In this document: positions 47,505 through 56,787 of the stretch, piece by piece
Layout of the letters: each line of letters begins with the position of its first letter
Position numbering within the stretch: the first letter of the stretch is position 1
Assembly: GCA_944323685.1 (NCBI GenBank)
Contig: CALUTJ010000010.1
Coordinates: forward strand, 17,609 to 81,608
Reading direction: 5' to 3'
Length of the DNA stretch: 64,000 bases
DNA from: Candidatus Gastranaerophilales bacterium
GTDB taxonomy: Bacteria > Cyanobacteriota > Vampirovibrionia > Gastranaerophilales > Gastranaerophilaceae
Notes under the pieces: model-generated
The model's database searches: none
The model's input: only the letters and a program-made list of their open reading frames with translations
Told to the model about the DNA's origin: nothing
Translations under genes and position numbers: made by a program

Positions 47505-48524
47505 ATGTTATTAAAAAAAATTTTTTCGATAAAAAATGAATATAATAACTCAAAAAAATACAAAGTCATAACAATCGCAGGTATAAAAATAAAAATACGT
47601 ACGGACAAAGCTAAAGAAAAAGCCCTTGCAAAAGCAAAAGCAAAACGCTATGACCCGAAGCTTTCAACTAAAGAAAAGAAATTAATACTCGAAGAACAGT
47701 TTGAAAGATATGTCGGATACAAACCAAGCATTGATAAACCTAAAACCTTCAACGAAAAAATTCAATGGCTAAAGCTGTACAATGAAGACCCGCTTTTAAC
47801 AAAATGTGCGGATAAGTATCTTGTCAGAGAATATGTTAAAGAAAAAATAGGCGAACAATACCTTATACCAATGCTCGGCGTATGGGATAAAGCAGAAGAT
47901 ATTGACTTTGACAAACTGCCTGATAAATTTGTATTGAAAGTCAACTGGGGTTCCGGGCAAAATATTATCGTAAAAGACAAAAGCAAGCTGGATATACAAG
48001 ACACTGTCCAAAAGCTTAACAAATGGATGGAACCTCACTCTAATCACTATTTTTATAGTTTTGAATGGTGTTACAAAAATATTCAGCCAAAAATCATTGC
48101 AGAAGAATTTATACAACAGCTTAACAATGATTTATATGATTATAAATTCTTTTCATACAACGGAAAAATAAAAAATTTATTTGTTGTATCGGATAGATTT
48201 GATAAGAAATATTTTGATTTTTATGATACAGGTTGGAACAAATTACCGTTTGAACGTGTTTACCATAATTCTCCCGCCGGAATACCCAAACCTCATAATC
48301 TCAACAAAATGATTGCTTTAGCAGAAACTTTATCTAAAAATTTTCCATTTGCAAGAGTGGACTTTTATGAATTGGAAAACCAAATTTATTTTGGAGAAAT
48401 TACCTTCTACCCGGGTAATGGAATGGAAGCTTTTCAACCTGTTGAATGGGACTACAAACTCGGCGATATGTTAACCTTGCCGGAAAGGGCAAATAAAGGA
48501 AACAAAAATGGAATCAAATTATAA
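47505..48524 (+). CDS. TupA-like ATP-grasp enzyme with N-terminal shared module
   Basis: A 339-residue protein. GGAG (47495-47498) sits 6 bp before the ATG at 47505; an upstream TTG in frame is less likely. Residues 1-30 are the shared module (IFSIKNEYNNSKKYKVITIA, GIKIKIR). From about 40 it matches the ATPgrasp_TupA family: KTFNEKIQWLKLY, CADKYLVREYV, KFVLKVNWGSGQN, IIAEEFI and FARVDFYE. TupA is linked to teichuronopeptide synthesis in Bacillus, so it may attach an amino acid or similar group to a glycan. A run of A8 then T6 lies within the first ten codons. It overlaps the next gene by 17 bp. Confidence 0.85.
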   Translation: MLLKKIFSIKNEYNNSKKYKVITIAGIKIKIRTDKAKEKALAKAKAKRYDPKLSTKEKKLILEEQFERYVGYKPSIDKPKTFNEKIQWLKLYNEDPLLTKCADKYLVREYVKEKIGEQYLIPMLGVWDKAEDIDFDKLPDKFVLKVNWGSGQNIIVKDKSKLDIQDTVQKLNKWMEPHSNHYFYSFEWCYKNIQPKIIAEEFIQQLNNDLYDYKFFSYNGKIKNLFVVSDRFDKKYFDFYDTGWNKLPFERVYHNSPAGIPKPHNLNKMIALAETLSKNFPFARVDFYELENQIYFGEITFYPGNGMEAFQPVEWDYKLGDMLTLPERANKGNKNGIKL

Positions 48525-50043
48525 AACAAAAATTTTAAATATACTTTCAAAAATAAACTGGAGCGTTATTTTTGTCTGTTTTATTATCCTTTGCGGGATA
48601 ATTTTGAGGCTTAAGGTATATTTTTACAACTCATCTTTTTTTGGAGATGAGGCGGCTTTAGGGTTAAATATCATCGAAAAGAATTATTTTAAATTGTTTG
48701 AACCGCTAAAAATAGGACAGGTTGCCCCGCCGTTTTTTATGGTAGTGTGCAAATTTATCCTCGATATTTCGCAACAGGCCGGAAATATTGTAACCCGCGA
48801 CCTTGTACTTAGATTGTTTCCCTGCCTGTGCTCAATAATTTCACTGCCTTTGTTTGCATATCTTATACACAAAATGTTTGATAACAAATATATGCTCTGG
48901 GTATGCACGGCAATGCTTGCATTTAATACTACTGCAATAAATTATGCGCAGGAATTCAAACAATATTCTTGCGAAATGATGTTTGCTCTGATTCTGCTCA
49001 TTGCCTTTTTGCATCTTGATATAAAAACAGTTTCTAACAAAAAACTTGGTTTGTACTGTACTTTGTTTATGCTGGCAATATGGTTTTCCAACACTGCATG
49101 TATTATCATATTTACCGGTTATTTGCTTATTCTTGCTGATGCAATAAAAAACAAATATTTTGATAAAGTCAAAGCCTCGATATTATTGCTGCCAATGCTG
49201 GCAGATATTCTTGCATATTATTTTCTTTTCTTCAGAAGGGTTAACAGAGCTATGACACAATATATGCACGACTTTTGGTCTCACGCTGTTCCTTCTTTTT
49301 TTAATATCAATAATTTTACAGAGTTATTTCCTGAAAAAATACAGCAGTTGATTTCTTTTCCTTACACAGACATATTATTCGTATTTTTGTTTATTAATAT
49401 ACTGATTTTATTTTCCTTCAGAGATTTTAAGTATAGGAATAAGTACTACATACTTATTCCTATACTGTTATCGATAACAGCTGCTTTCTTAAAAATTTAT
49501 CCGTTTGAACAAAGACTGATATTATTTTTACTTCCGTTATTAATAATATTGTATTGCCAAACAATATTGCTTTTAAAAAAAAGCAAAACAACTACTGTTA
49601 TATTATTAATAATAATCAGTGCATTAAGCCTGAAAAACATATTTAATCCGGCTGATAAATATGTACTGCACAAACAATATTTAAGACAATTTACCCAAAT
49701 AATCAATCAAAACAACCCTGAATACAACAACCTGTATATTCTTTTTAATGAAGACCCAACCTACTACTACATAAAAAAAGAGAACTTTAAATGTTTAATA
49801 AACACACATTATAATAATACCTATTTGGATAAACAAAAAGCAAAACAGATAATAAAAAGTCTTCCGTCCGCAGATATCTGGCTTTTAGGCGGGCATTACG
49901 CGCAAAAACATGATAACGGCTCAATATTAAAGGAATATATGCTTCAAGATAAAAATCTTAAAATATATCAAATATGGATGTCACCTTATCACAACAAAAA
50001 TGTTTTTCTTATACACTTCAAAAAAATAAAAGATTATAACTAA
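48508..50043 (+). CDS. GT39-like polytopic membrane glycosyltransferase
   Basis: A 511-residue membrane protein with about ten predicted helices. The first periplasmic loop has FFGDEAALGLNII, the acidic motif of PMT/ArnT-type (GT39, GT-C fold) transferases that use a polyprenyl-phosphate sugar donor. The C-terminal part is soluble and hydrophilic. It probably adds a sugar to a lipid-linked or surface glycan on the outer face of the inner membrane. Donor and acceptor are unknown. It is followed by 59 bp before the UDP-sugar dehydrogenase. Confidence 0.83.
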   Translation: MESNYKTKILNILSKINWSVIFVCFIILCGIILRLKVYFYNSSFFGDEAALGLNIIEKNYFKLFEPLKIGQVAPPFFMVVCKFILDISQQAGNIVTRDLVLRLFPCLCSIISLPLFAYLIHKMFDNKYMLWVCTAMLAFNTTAINYAQEFKQYSCEMMFALILLIAFLHLDIKTVSNKKLGLYCTLFMLAIWFSNTACIIIFTGYLLILADAIKNKYFDKVKASILLLPMLADILAYYFLFFRRVNRAMTQYMHDFWSHAVPSFFNINNFTELFPEKIQQLISFPYTDILFVFLFINILILFSFRDFKYRNKYYILIPILLSITAAFLKIYPFEQRLILFLLPLLIILYCQTILLLKKSKTTTVILLIIISALSLKNIFNPADKYVLHKQYLRQFTQIINQNNPEYNNLYILFNEDPTYYYIKKENFKCLINTHYNNTYLDKQKAKQIIKSLPSADIWLLGGHYAQKHDNGSILKEYMLQDKNLKIYQIWMSPYHNKNVFLIHFKKIKDYN

Positions 50044-50044
50044 T

Positions 50045-50069
50045 GCACAAGGTATTCTTGTGCTACAAT
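50045..50069 (+). promoter_or_regulatory. Hairpin plus possible extended -10 promoter before the UDP-sugar dehydrogenase
   Basis: GCACAAG-GTATT-CTTGTGC is a 7-bp dyad. Its right arm runs into TGCTACAAT (50061-50069), which resembles an extended -10 box (TGnTAnAAT). It could be a weak terminator, an internal promoter or both. AGGAG precedes the ATG at 50103. Confidence 0.3.
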
Positions 50070-50102
50070 AATACAAACATGGAATATTAGGAGTATAAAC
50101 AC

Positions 50103-51431
50103 ATGAAAATATGCGTTATAGGTACAGGTTACGTAGGTTTGGTAGCGGGCACATGTCTGGCTGAGATGGGCAACGATGTTATTTGCGTTGACAAAGACAC
50201 AGACAAACTTGCCAAGCTGGAACAGGGTATTATACCGATTTACGAGCCGGGATTGGAAGAATTAATCAAAGTTAATGTTGCGGAAAACAGACTGTCTTTC
50301 ACAAGCGACCTTGATATGGCAGTAAAAAAATCTTTAGTCTGCTTTATTGCAGTCGGCACACCTCAGGGCGAGGACGGTTCTGCCGATTTGCAATACGTTT
50401 ATGACGTTGCAAAATCAATCGGGAAAGCATTGAACGGATACAAGGTTATTATCGACAAATCAACAGTACCCGTAGGCACGGCGCAAAAAGTTACGGAAAT
50501 AATCAAAGCCCAAACTAACGAAGAATTCGACGTTGTTTCAAACCCCGAGTTCTTAAAACAGGGCGCAGCAGTTGATGACTTCTTAAAACCCGACAGAGTT
50601 GTAATAGGCTCTGACTCACACAGAGCAACAGAAATTATGCAGGAACTCTACGCTCCGTTTTTGAGAACAGGCAACCCTGTTATCATCATGGACGTAAAAT
50701 CAGCCGAGATGACAAAATATGCAGCCAATTCTTTCCTTGCAGTAAAAATTTCTTACGCAAACGAAATCGCCAATATCTGCGAAAAAGTCGGCGCTGACGC
50801 TGAAATGGTAAGAATCGGCATGTGCGCGGACAAACGTATCGGCTCGCAATTCTTATTCCCCGGGCTTGGTTACGGAGGAAGCTGTTTTCCTAAGGACGTT
50901 AAGGCGCTGTTAAAAACAGCAAAAGACTTCGGCTGCGATTATCAGCTTTTAGAATCCGCTGACAAAGTCAACAAGCTGCAAAGACAAATATTTATAAACA
51001 AAATCATAAAAAGATTCGGCGAAAATCTTACAGGCAAAACCTTTGCCGTATGGGGGCTGGCTTTTAAACCCAAAACTAACGATATGAGAGAGGCTCCGGC
51101 TATCACTATCATAAACGCACTTTTAGAAAGAGGAGCAAAGGTTCAAGCCTATGACCCCAAAGCCTTTGATTGTGCGGAAATGATTTTCGGCAACAAAATA
51201 ACATACGCCAAATCTTCTTATGACGCACTCAAAGACGCAGATGCGCTGCTTCTTTTAACGGAATGGAACGAGTTCAGACGTCCTGACTTTGACAGAATCA
51301 AAGACCTGTTAAAAACACCGGTTATCTTTGACGGCAGAAACCAGTATGACGCCAAAAGACTTATCCAAAGAGGATTTGAATACACCTGCGTAGGCAAAGA
51401 TACCCAAAACAAAGAAACAGCCTGCTGCTAA
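50103..51431 (+). CDS. UDP-glucose/GDP-mannose dehydrogenase family protein, likely UDP-glucose 6-dehydrogenase
   Basis: A 442-residue enzyme that oxidises a nucleotide sugar to its uronic acid with two NAD+. The Rossmann motif GTGYVGLVAGTCLAEMG is at 7-23, the central family motif FLAVKISYANEIANICE lies mid-protein, and the catalytic cysteine is in GYGGSCFPKD. WGLAFKPKTNDMREAP is the UDP-binding C-terminal motif. It would feed the UDP-glucuronate epimerase domain in the triple fusion. It is the last gene of the operon; a terminator follows. Confidence 0.93.
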   Translation: MKICVIGTGYVGLVAGTCLAEMGNDVICVDKDTDKLAKLEQGIIPIYEPGLEELIKVNVAENRLSFTSDLDMAVKKSLVCFIAVGTPQGEDGSADLQYVYDVAKSIGKALNGYKVIIDKSTVPVGTAQKVTEIIKAQTNEEFDVVSNPEFLKQGAAVDDFLKPDRVVIGSDSHRATEIMQELYAPFLRTGNPVIIMDVKSAEMTKYAANSFLAVKISYANEIANICEKVGADAEMVRIGMCADKRIGSQFLFPGLGYGGSCFPKDVKALLKTAKDFGCDYQLLESADKVNKLQRQIFINKIIKRFGENLTGKTFAVWGLAFKPKTNDMREAPAITIINALLERGAKVQAYDPKAFDCAEMIFGNKITYAKSSYDALKDADALLLLTEWNEFRRPDFDRIKDLLKTPVIFDGRNQYDAKRLIQRGFEYTCVGKDTQNKETACC

Positions 51432-51455
51432 CGAATTAATGAGAAAATTAAATAA

Positions 51456-51493
51456 CAACAAAAAGCTCTCTTATCTTAGAGAGCTTTTTTGTT
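51456..51493. terminator. Bidirectional terminator shared by convergent operons
   Basis: AACAAAAAAGCTCTC pairs with GAGAGCTTTTTTGTT around an 8-nt loop. The stop codon of the minus-strand rfbH (51476-51478) falls in the loop and so the right arm lies inside rfbH. Confidence 0.85.
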
Positions 51494-52840
51494 AACAAAA
51501 TCGTGTATAACATCACTTGTTCTGTCGAGTTCGCTCTCTCCTAAGGCAGGAAACACTCCGACCCAGAAAGTGTTGTTCATAATAAATTCGGTATCGGGCA
51601 ATAATTTATAATCTTCTTCCGATAACTGTTTTGAATACATCAACGCCCCGCTGCCGATTCTTAACGGAATATCATTTTCAACGATCAACGGCTGGCGCAA
51701 AATGTTGCCGGCAAAAAGTTGCCGCGTGCCGATGTTATTTTTTTCAAGATATTCAACAAGTTCCTGCTTGCTAAACGGCGCGCCCTCTTTGACGGATATC
51801 AAATACCCAAACCACGAGGGCTTGCAGTTTTTTTCAATTTCAGGCAAAATCAAATATTTTGTTAAATCCGACAATTTTTCGGTTAGATATTTCGCATTTT
51901 TTTCTCTTATTTTTAAGAATCCGTCAAGCCTGTCAATCTGAGCACAGCCTATAGCAGCCTGCCAGTCCGTTATTTTAAGATTGTATCCGATATGAGAATA
52001 CGTGTACTTGTGGTCATAACCAAACGGCAGCTTGCCAAGCTGCTGCGAAAATCTTTTGCCGCAAACACCGTCTTTTCCGGGCGGACAGCAGCAATCACGC
52101 CCCCAATCTCTGAAAGACATTACTATTTTGTACAAATCATTGTTGTTGGTGACAACAGCCCCGCCTTCACCCGTTGTCAAATGGTGTGCAGGATAAAAAC
52201 TAAAGGTTCCTATATCGCCGATGGTACCTGCTTTTTTGCCGTTGTATTGCGCACCTAAAGCATCGCACGAGTCTTCTACCAGCCACAGGTTATATTTTGA
52301 GCAAAGCTCCTTAACCCTTGCCATATCAAACATATTGCCTAAAGTGTGGGCAATAAATACCGCCTTTGTTTTAGGAGAAATTGCTTCTTCTATTTTGTCT
52401 GCATCTATGTTGTATGTACCTGCCTTACAATCCACAAACACAGGAACAAGCCCGTTTTGTATTACGGGGTTAACGGTTGTGGGAAAACCCGCTGCCACGG
52501 TAATAACCTCATCACCCCTTTTTAATGCTCTTTCGCCTAATTTGTAAGAAGTTAGAGCGGATAAAGCAAGAAGATTGGCACTCGAGCCTGAGTTAACAGA
52601 CAGAGCATATTTTACCCCGAGATATCCGGCAAATTTTGACTCAAATTCCCTGTTAAACCGTCCTGAAGTAAGCCACATATCAAGCGAGGCATCAATCATA
52701 TTCGCCAGCTCTTCAAACCCCAAAAATTTACCCGAGGCAGGTATGTAGTCAAATTTTCTTTCGCCGCCGTAAACCGCTTCAAAATATTCTTTAGCGGCTT
52801 CTTTAACCTTATTTCTCAGTTCGATTTCTTTATCTGTCAT
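51476..52840 (-). CDS. rfbH: CDP-4-keto-6-deoxyglucose 3-dehydrase (E1/RfbH)
   Basis: A 454-residue PMP-dependent aminotransferase-fold enzyme of CDP-3,6-dideoxyhexose synthesis. In place of the usual PLP lysine it has histidine: FYPAHHLTTGEGGAV, with H219 and H220, the mark of this dehydrase. A cysteine cluster (C250, C251, C252, C260) in RDCCCPPGKDGVCGKRF fits its [2Fe-2S] site. The ATG at 52840 overlaps the rfbG stop as ATGA, so it is chosen over the upstream in-frame ATG at 52858. The partner reductase (E3, DdhD/AscD) is not in the window. Confidence 0.93.
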   Translation of the reverse strand: MTDKEIELRNKVKEAAKEYFEAVYGGERKFDYIPASGKFLGFEELANMIDASLDMWLTSGRFNREFESKFAGYLGVKYALSVNSGSSANLLALSALTSYKLGERALKRGDEVITVAAGFPTTVNPVIQNGLVPVFVDCKAGTYNIDADKIEEAISPKTKAVFIAHTLGNMFDMARVKELCSKYNLWLVEDSCDALGAQYNGKKAGTIGDIGTFSFYPAHHLTTGEGGAVVTNNNDLYKIVMSFRDWGRDCCCPPGKDGVCGKRFSQQLGKLPFGYDHKYTYSHIGYNLKITDWQAAIGCAQIDRLDGFLKIREKNAKYLTEKLSDLTKYLILPEIEKNCKPSWFGYLISVKEGAPFSKQELVEYLEKNNIGTRQLFAGNILRQPLIVENDIPLRIGSGALMYSKQLSEEDYKLLPDTEFIMNNTFWVGVFPALGESELDRTSDVIHDFVNKKAL

Positions 52841-53907
52841 GCATATTTTTCCCCGCAAAGTTTTTCATACTGCGCTATTTGCCGCAAAGTATAATCATAC
52901 ATTTCATCATTATTATAATACTTCTTATACCAGTCAACAGTGTTTTTTATTGCCTCATCTGCGTTCAATGAAGGTGTCCAGCCGAGTTCTGCTTTTGCTT
53001 TTGTAATATCAAGCATCAAAAGACCAGCCTCATGAAAAGACTTTTTCTCTCCGACTGTTACCCTGCCTTTGCCATAGCATTCAACAACCTTTTGTGCAAC
53101 CTGCGCAACAGTAAGCACACTTTGTTCCAACGGGCCGAAATTATACCCCTGAGCATACAAATTTCCGTATTCTAACAGTTTTTGTCCCAAAAGCAGATAA
53201 CCGCTTAACGGTTCTAAAACATGCTGCCACGGACGCACAGCCAGAGGGTTTCTTATTTCTATCGGGATATTGTTATTTATTGCTTTAATACAATCGGGAA
53301 TAAGTCTGTCTTGCGCCCAGTCGCCTCCGCCGATGACGTTTCCGGCACGCGCTGTTGCAAGTGCAAAGGATTGTTCTCCCTGCAAAAATGACCGCCGAAA
53401 CGACGAGGACATAATCTCTACACACCCCTTGGAAGAAGAATACATATCATACCCGCCCATGGGGTCATCTTCTTTGTAACCTGTTTGAATTTCTTTATTT
53501 TCATAGCATTTGTCGGTTGTTACATTTACAAAAGCTTTAACGGATTCACACTCTTTAGCTGCCATTAAAACGTTTAATGTACCGATTACGTTTGTTTCAT
53601 AAGTCAAAACAGGCTCGCTGTAAGAACGCAACACAAGAGGCTGAGCCGCCAGATGAAAAACTATTTCAGGCTTAAAGTCATTAATGGTTTTTGCAAGCTT
53701 CTCTTTATCAAGGATATTTGCAAAAACCGTATTTATTCGATGTTTAAGGGTAAGTTTGTCAAACATTGAAGGCTCAGTTTCCGGTTCAAGCGCATACCCG
53801 ATTACCTCTGCACCCAAAGCTTGAAGCCACAGAGTCAGCCAGCTGCCTTTAAAGCCTGTAGAGCCGGTTACAAACACTTTTTTGTTTTTATAAACACTGT
53901 TAAACAT
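52837..53907 (-). CDS. rfbG: CDP-glucose 4,6-dehydratase
   Basis: A 356-residue extended SDR. The NAD-binding motif is VTGSTGFKGSWLTLW near the N-terminus, and YSSSKGCVE is the catalytic YxxxK. AARAGNVIGGGDWAQDRLIP is a CDP-glucose dehydratase hallmark. It converts CDP-glucose to CDP-4-keto-6-deoxyglucose. It overlaps rfbF by 8 bp and rfbH by 4 bp, so the three are translationally coupled. Confidence 0.95.
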   Translation of the reverse strand: MFNSVYKNKKVFVTGSTGFKGSWLTLWLQALGAEVIGYALEPETEPSMFDKLTLKHRINTVFANILDKEKLAKTINDFKPEIVFHLAAQPLVLRSYSEPVLTYETNVIGTLNVLMAAKECESVKAFVNVTTDKCYENKEIQTGYKEDDPMGGYDMYSSSKGCVEIMSSSFRRSFLQGEQSFALATARAGNVIGGGDWAQDRLIPDCIKAINNNIPIEIRNPLAVRPWQHVLEPLSGYLLLGQKLLEYGNLYAQGYNFGPLEQSVLTVAQVAQKVVECYGKGRVTVGEKKSFHEAGLLMLDITKAKAELGWTPSLNADEAIKNTVDWYKKYYNNDEMYDYTLRQIAQYEKLCGEKYA

Positions 53908-54694
53908 TGACAGAATCCCTTAACCACAGCGCCCACGGAGCCTTACCGTTAATCCATAAATCAGTAAGAAGTTTTTTGTCGCGGATTGTATCCATTGGCT
54001 GCCAGAAGCCTCTGTGTTTATAAGCGTTTAACTGTCCGTCTTTAGCAAGATTTTCCAGTGGTTCCTGCTCAAAAATTCTGTCCTCGACATTGTCAATATA
54101 ATCAAAAACTCCGGGGTTGCAAACAAAGAACCCGCCGTTAACCCAGGAGCCGTCACCTTTAAGTTTTTCTCTGAAAGAATTTACGCTGTTGTTTTCATCT
54201 ATATCAAGAGCACCGAATCTTCCCGAGGGCTGTACAGCAGTAACTGTCACCATTTTGTCCGATTTATTATGACAATCAATAACCTCTTTAATATTCACAT
54301 CTGCCACACCATCGCCGTATGTCAGCAAAAATTGTTCATTGCCTATATAGTTTTGGGCTTTTTTAATTCTGCCGCCTGTTTGCGTGTGCTGGCCGGTATA
54401 AAGCATTGTTACCCGCCAGGGTTCATTATGAGTTTTATGAACTTCGACTGAATTGTTCGACATATCAACCGTAATATCGGAATATCTGTTGTAATAGTTA
54501 ATGAAATAATCCTTAATAACGTGTGATTTGTATCCGGTAAGCACAATAAAATCGTTAAAACCGTAATATGAATAGATTTTCATAACATGCCACAATATCG
54601 GCTTTCCTCCGATTTCGACCATGGGTTTTGGTCTTAAATCGGTTTCTTCACTCAATCTTGTGCCGTAACCGCCGGCAAGAATCAAAACTTTCAT
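53900..54694 (-). CDS. rfbF: Glucose-1-phosphate cytidylyltransferase
   Basis: A 264-residue nucleotidyltransferase that makes CDP-glucose from CTP and glucose 1-phosphate. The signature is LAGGYGTRLSEETDLRPKPM at 6-25, then MVEIGGKPILWHVMKIYS. LTYGDGVADVN is the metal-binding motif and GGFFVCNPGVFDYI follows. It is the first gene of the rfbFGH set. No clear ribosome site is seen before the ATG. Confidence 0.95.
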   Translation of the reverse strand: MKVLILAGGYGTRLSEETDLRPKPMVEIGGKPILWHVMKIYSYYGFNDFIVLTGYKSHVIKDYFINYYNRYSDITVDMSNNSVEVHKTHNEPWRVTMLYTGQHTQTGGRIKKAQNYIGNEQFLLTYGDGVADVNIKEVIDCHNKSDKMVTVTAVQPSGRFGALDIDENNSVNSFREKLKGDGSWVNGGFFVCNPGVFDYIDNVEDRIFEQEPLENLAKDGQLNAYKHRGFWQPMDTIRDKKLLTDLWINGKAPWALWLRDSVNV

Positions 54695-54903
54695 ATCAAC
54701 CTCTTAATCTAATCAGGCAGAACTCTTTTGTCTAAATAACAATCCTGACACCTGCCCGATTTTCTATGGCTAATTAAATCACTTCTATATAATAGAGGAT
54801 ACGGTTAATGATTACAACAATTCTAATACAAAATAAGCTGTAAATAAGCCGCTACTAGTTTTGTGTCGTAATTTTAACTACCCGCAAAATTTTCTTCTCA
54901 AAC

Positions 54904-55389
54904 TTATATAGTGATTTCTTCCAATAAAACAACAGCATCCACAGAAAGACATTTGCCTTCACCAATAGGGCCCATCATTTCCATAGTTTTCGCCTTAATA
55001 GACACCTGAGAAAAATCAAGATTCAAAACCTGAGCAAGATTTGCTCTGATTTCATTTATATAAGGAGCAAGTCTGGGGTATTGAGTTTTGATAGTTGCAT
55101 CAATATTATTCACCTTATAACCTGCTTTGACCACCTCATAAAGTGTTTGAGAAAGCAATTCCGTACTGTCACACCCGTAATACTGAGGGTCAGTATCGGG
55201 AAAATGTTGTCCGATATCTCCTAAAGCCAGTGCGCCGAACATTGCATCAATAATTGCATGGCATAGTGCATCAGCATCGGAATGTCCGAGCAAACCTTTT
55301 GTGTGGTCGATTTTCACACCTCCGAGAATTAAATCCCTGTCCATCGCAAACTGGTGTAAATCAAATCCGTGTCCGATTCTAAAGTGCAT
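54904..55389 (-). CDS. ispF: 2-C-methyl-D-erythritol 2,4-cyclodiphosphate synthase
   Basis: A 161-residue MEP-pathway enzyme. The zinc ligands lie in RIGHGFDLHQF (D9, H11) and in GLLGHSDADALCHAI (metal-binding histidine). ALGDIGQHFPDTDPQYY and IKAKTMEMMGPIGEG match the family. AGGAG stands before the ATG. It overlaps the HAD gene by 11 bp. It supplies isoprenoid precursors, possibly also for the polyprenyl carriers used by the glycan genes. It is the last gene of the lptC-lptA operon. Confidence 0.95.
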   Translation of the reverse strand: MHFRIGHGFDLHQFAMDRDLILGGVKIDHTKGLLGHSDADALCHAIIDAMFGALALGDIGQHFPDTDPQYYGCDSTELLSQTLYEVVKAGYKVNNIDATIKTQYPRLAPYINEIRANLAQVLNLDFSQVSIKAKTMEMMGPIGEGKCLSVDAVVLLEEITI

Positions 55390-56197
55390 ATTTTTCTCCT
55401 ATGAATTTTGAAACCGCCAGGGCAACACCATCGTTATCTACAGAGTCGGTGATATACGTCGCAACCTTTTTTAAATCCTCTGTAGCATTTCCCATTGCCA
55501 CTTTTATACCTGCAGCAAGCAGCATTTCTATATCGTTATCCTGATCGCCGCACGCCATAATTTCTTCTTTTTTTATGTTCCACTTACTTGCAAGAAAACG
55601 AACAGCATTACCTTTGGTGGCCTTCGGATCAGAAAACTCGCAAAATCTTGGTGTAGAACGAATTACATACAATTTATCTTTATAAAGCTCTGCCATTTCC
55701 TTTTGTAAATTTGATATTAAATTTACATCATCGTCAATGGCCAGAATCTTATTAATACCGTCTAAATTAATATCATCACAATTGCCGATAACTTTATACT
55801 GGATATTTCTATCGTCAACGTATTCCTGCACAAGCCTGTCGTCATGTTCAACCATTAAAACATCATTAATGTAAAGATTAAAAAACACGTTACGTTTTTT
55901 AAGATTTTGAATCACGTCTGCGGCAAGTTTTGTATCCATAGAAACCTCCCACAGAGTTTTATCGTTATTTACAAAATCCTTTATAAGCCCGCCCTGATAA
56001 CAGATTACAGGGTCTTTCAGCCCAAGTTCAAGTGCAATTGATTTTGTTGCTGCATACATTCTGCCTGTACACAAAACAACTTTTATACCGTCTTGCACAA
56101 GTCGTTTAAGGGTGTCTTGCACCCTTTGAGTTGCTTTATAATCTTTTTTAAAAATCGTTCCGTCTATATCCAGAACCAGCATTTTAACATTGTTCAT
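55379..56197 (-). CDS. Cof-type HAD hydrolase
   Basis: A 272-residue HAD phosphatase. Motif I is LVLDIDGTIF (8-17), motif II CTGRMYAATKS, and motif IV ACGDQDNDIEMLLAAG with the closing KVAMGNA. A cap of the Cof type lies in the middle. Its phosphorylated substrate is unknown. It sits between nudix and ispF in one tight row. Confidence 0.88.
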   Translation of the reverse strand: MNNVKMLVLDIDGTIFKKDYKATQRVQDTLKRLVQDGIKVVLCTGRMYAATKSIALELGLKDPVICYQGGLIKDFVNNDKTLWEVSMDTKLAADVIQNLKKRNVFFNLYINDVLMVEHDDRLVQEYVDDRNIQYKVIGNCDDINLDGINKILAIDDDVNLISNLQKEMAELYKDKLYVIRSTPRFCEFSDPKATKGNAVRFLASKWNIKKEEIMACGDQDNDIEMLLAAGIKVAMGNATEDLKKVATYITDSVDNDGVALAVSKFIGEKYAL

Positions 56198-56217
56198 GAC
56201 AGGTTATATCAATATTT

Positions 56218-56772
56218 TTATAAATCATTTTTGCCCAAAACACCTGCTGCACCTGCCCTTGCAAGAGCACAAAGAGTCTTTGCATCATTAATTGTACCAT
56301 TTTTTATAAGTTTTTGCACATCTGTTAAGGGAAGTTCAAAATAATCCAATATTTCACCTTCATCAGGCTCCGGCTTATCAAAAGTTAAATCTGTAGCTTT
56401 AAACAAATACAATTTTTCATCGCAAATACCGAAGGTAGTAAAAATATATCCGAGGGATTCCCAATTTTTTGCAATATAACCGGTTTCTTCTCTAAGTTCT
56501 CTTTTGGCGGCTGTCAACGGGTCTTCACCTTTTTCAAGCCTTCCCGCAGGAAGTTCTGTCTGTAGTGATTTTACAGCATAGCGGTATTGCTTTACCAGCA
56601 AAACATTACCGTTATCCTTTTGAGCAAATATCACAACACCGCCGGGGTGACGGATAATTTCCCGATGACGCACCAGCCCGTCTGAGAGGACAATCTCATC
56701 ATCGGTAATTTCAAAAATTTTCCCTTTATAAACGGTTTTTGATGAAAGCGTTTTTTCTTTAAATTTATCCAT
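56218..56772 (-). CDS. NUDIX hydrolase, ADP-ribose pyrophosphatase-like
   Basis: A 184-residue enzyme. The Nudix box GRLEKGEDPLTAAKRELREETGY is intact (GX5EX7REUXEEXGU) at about 77-99. The N-terminal half has QYRYAVKSLQTELPAG, typical of ADP-ribose pyrophosphatases. It would split ADP-sugars or related nucleotides. AGAGG precedes the ATG. It starts 15 bp after the YkgJ-like gene. Confidence 0.87.
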   Translation of the reverse strand: MDKFKEKTLSSKTVYKGKIFEITDDEIVLSDGLVRHREIIRHPGGVVIFAQKDNGNVLLVKQYRYAVKSLQTELPAGRLEKGEDPLTAAKRELREETGYIAKNWESLGYIFTTFGICDEKLYLFKATDLTFDKPEPDEGEILDYFELPLTDVQKLIKNGTINDAKTLCALARAGAAGVLGKNDL

Positions 56773-56787
56773 TTTGTAAAACCTCTA

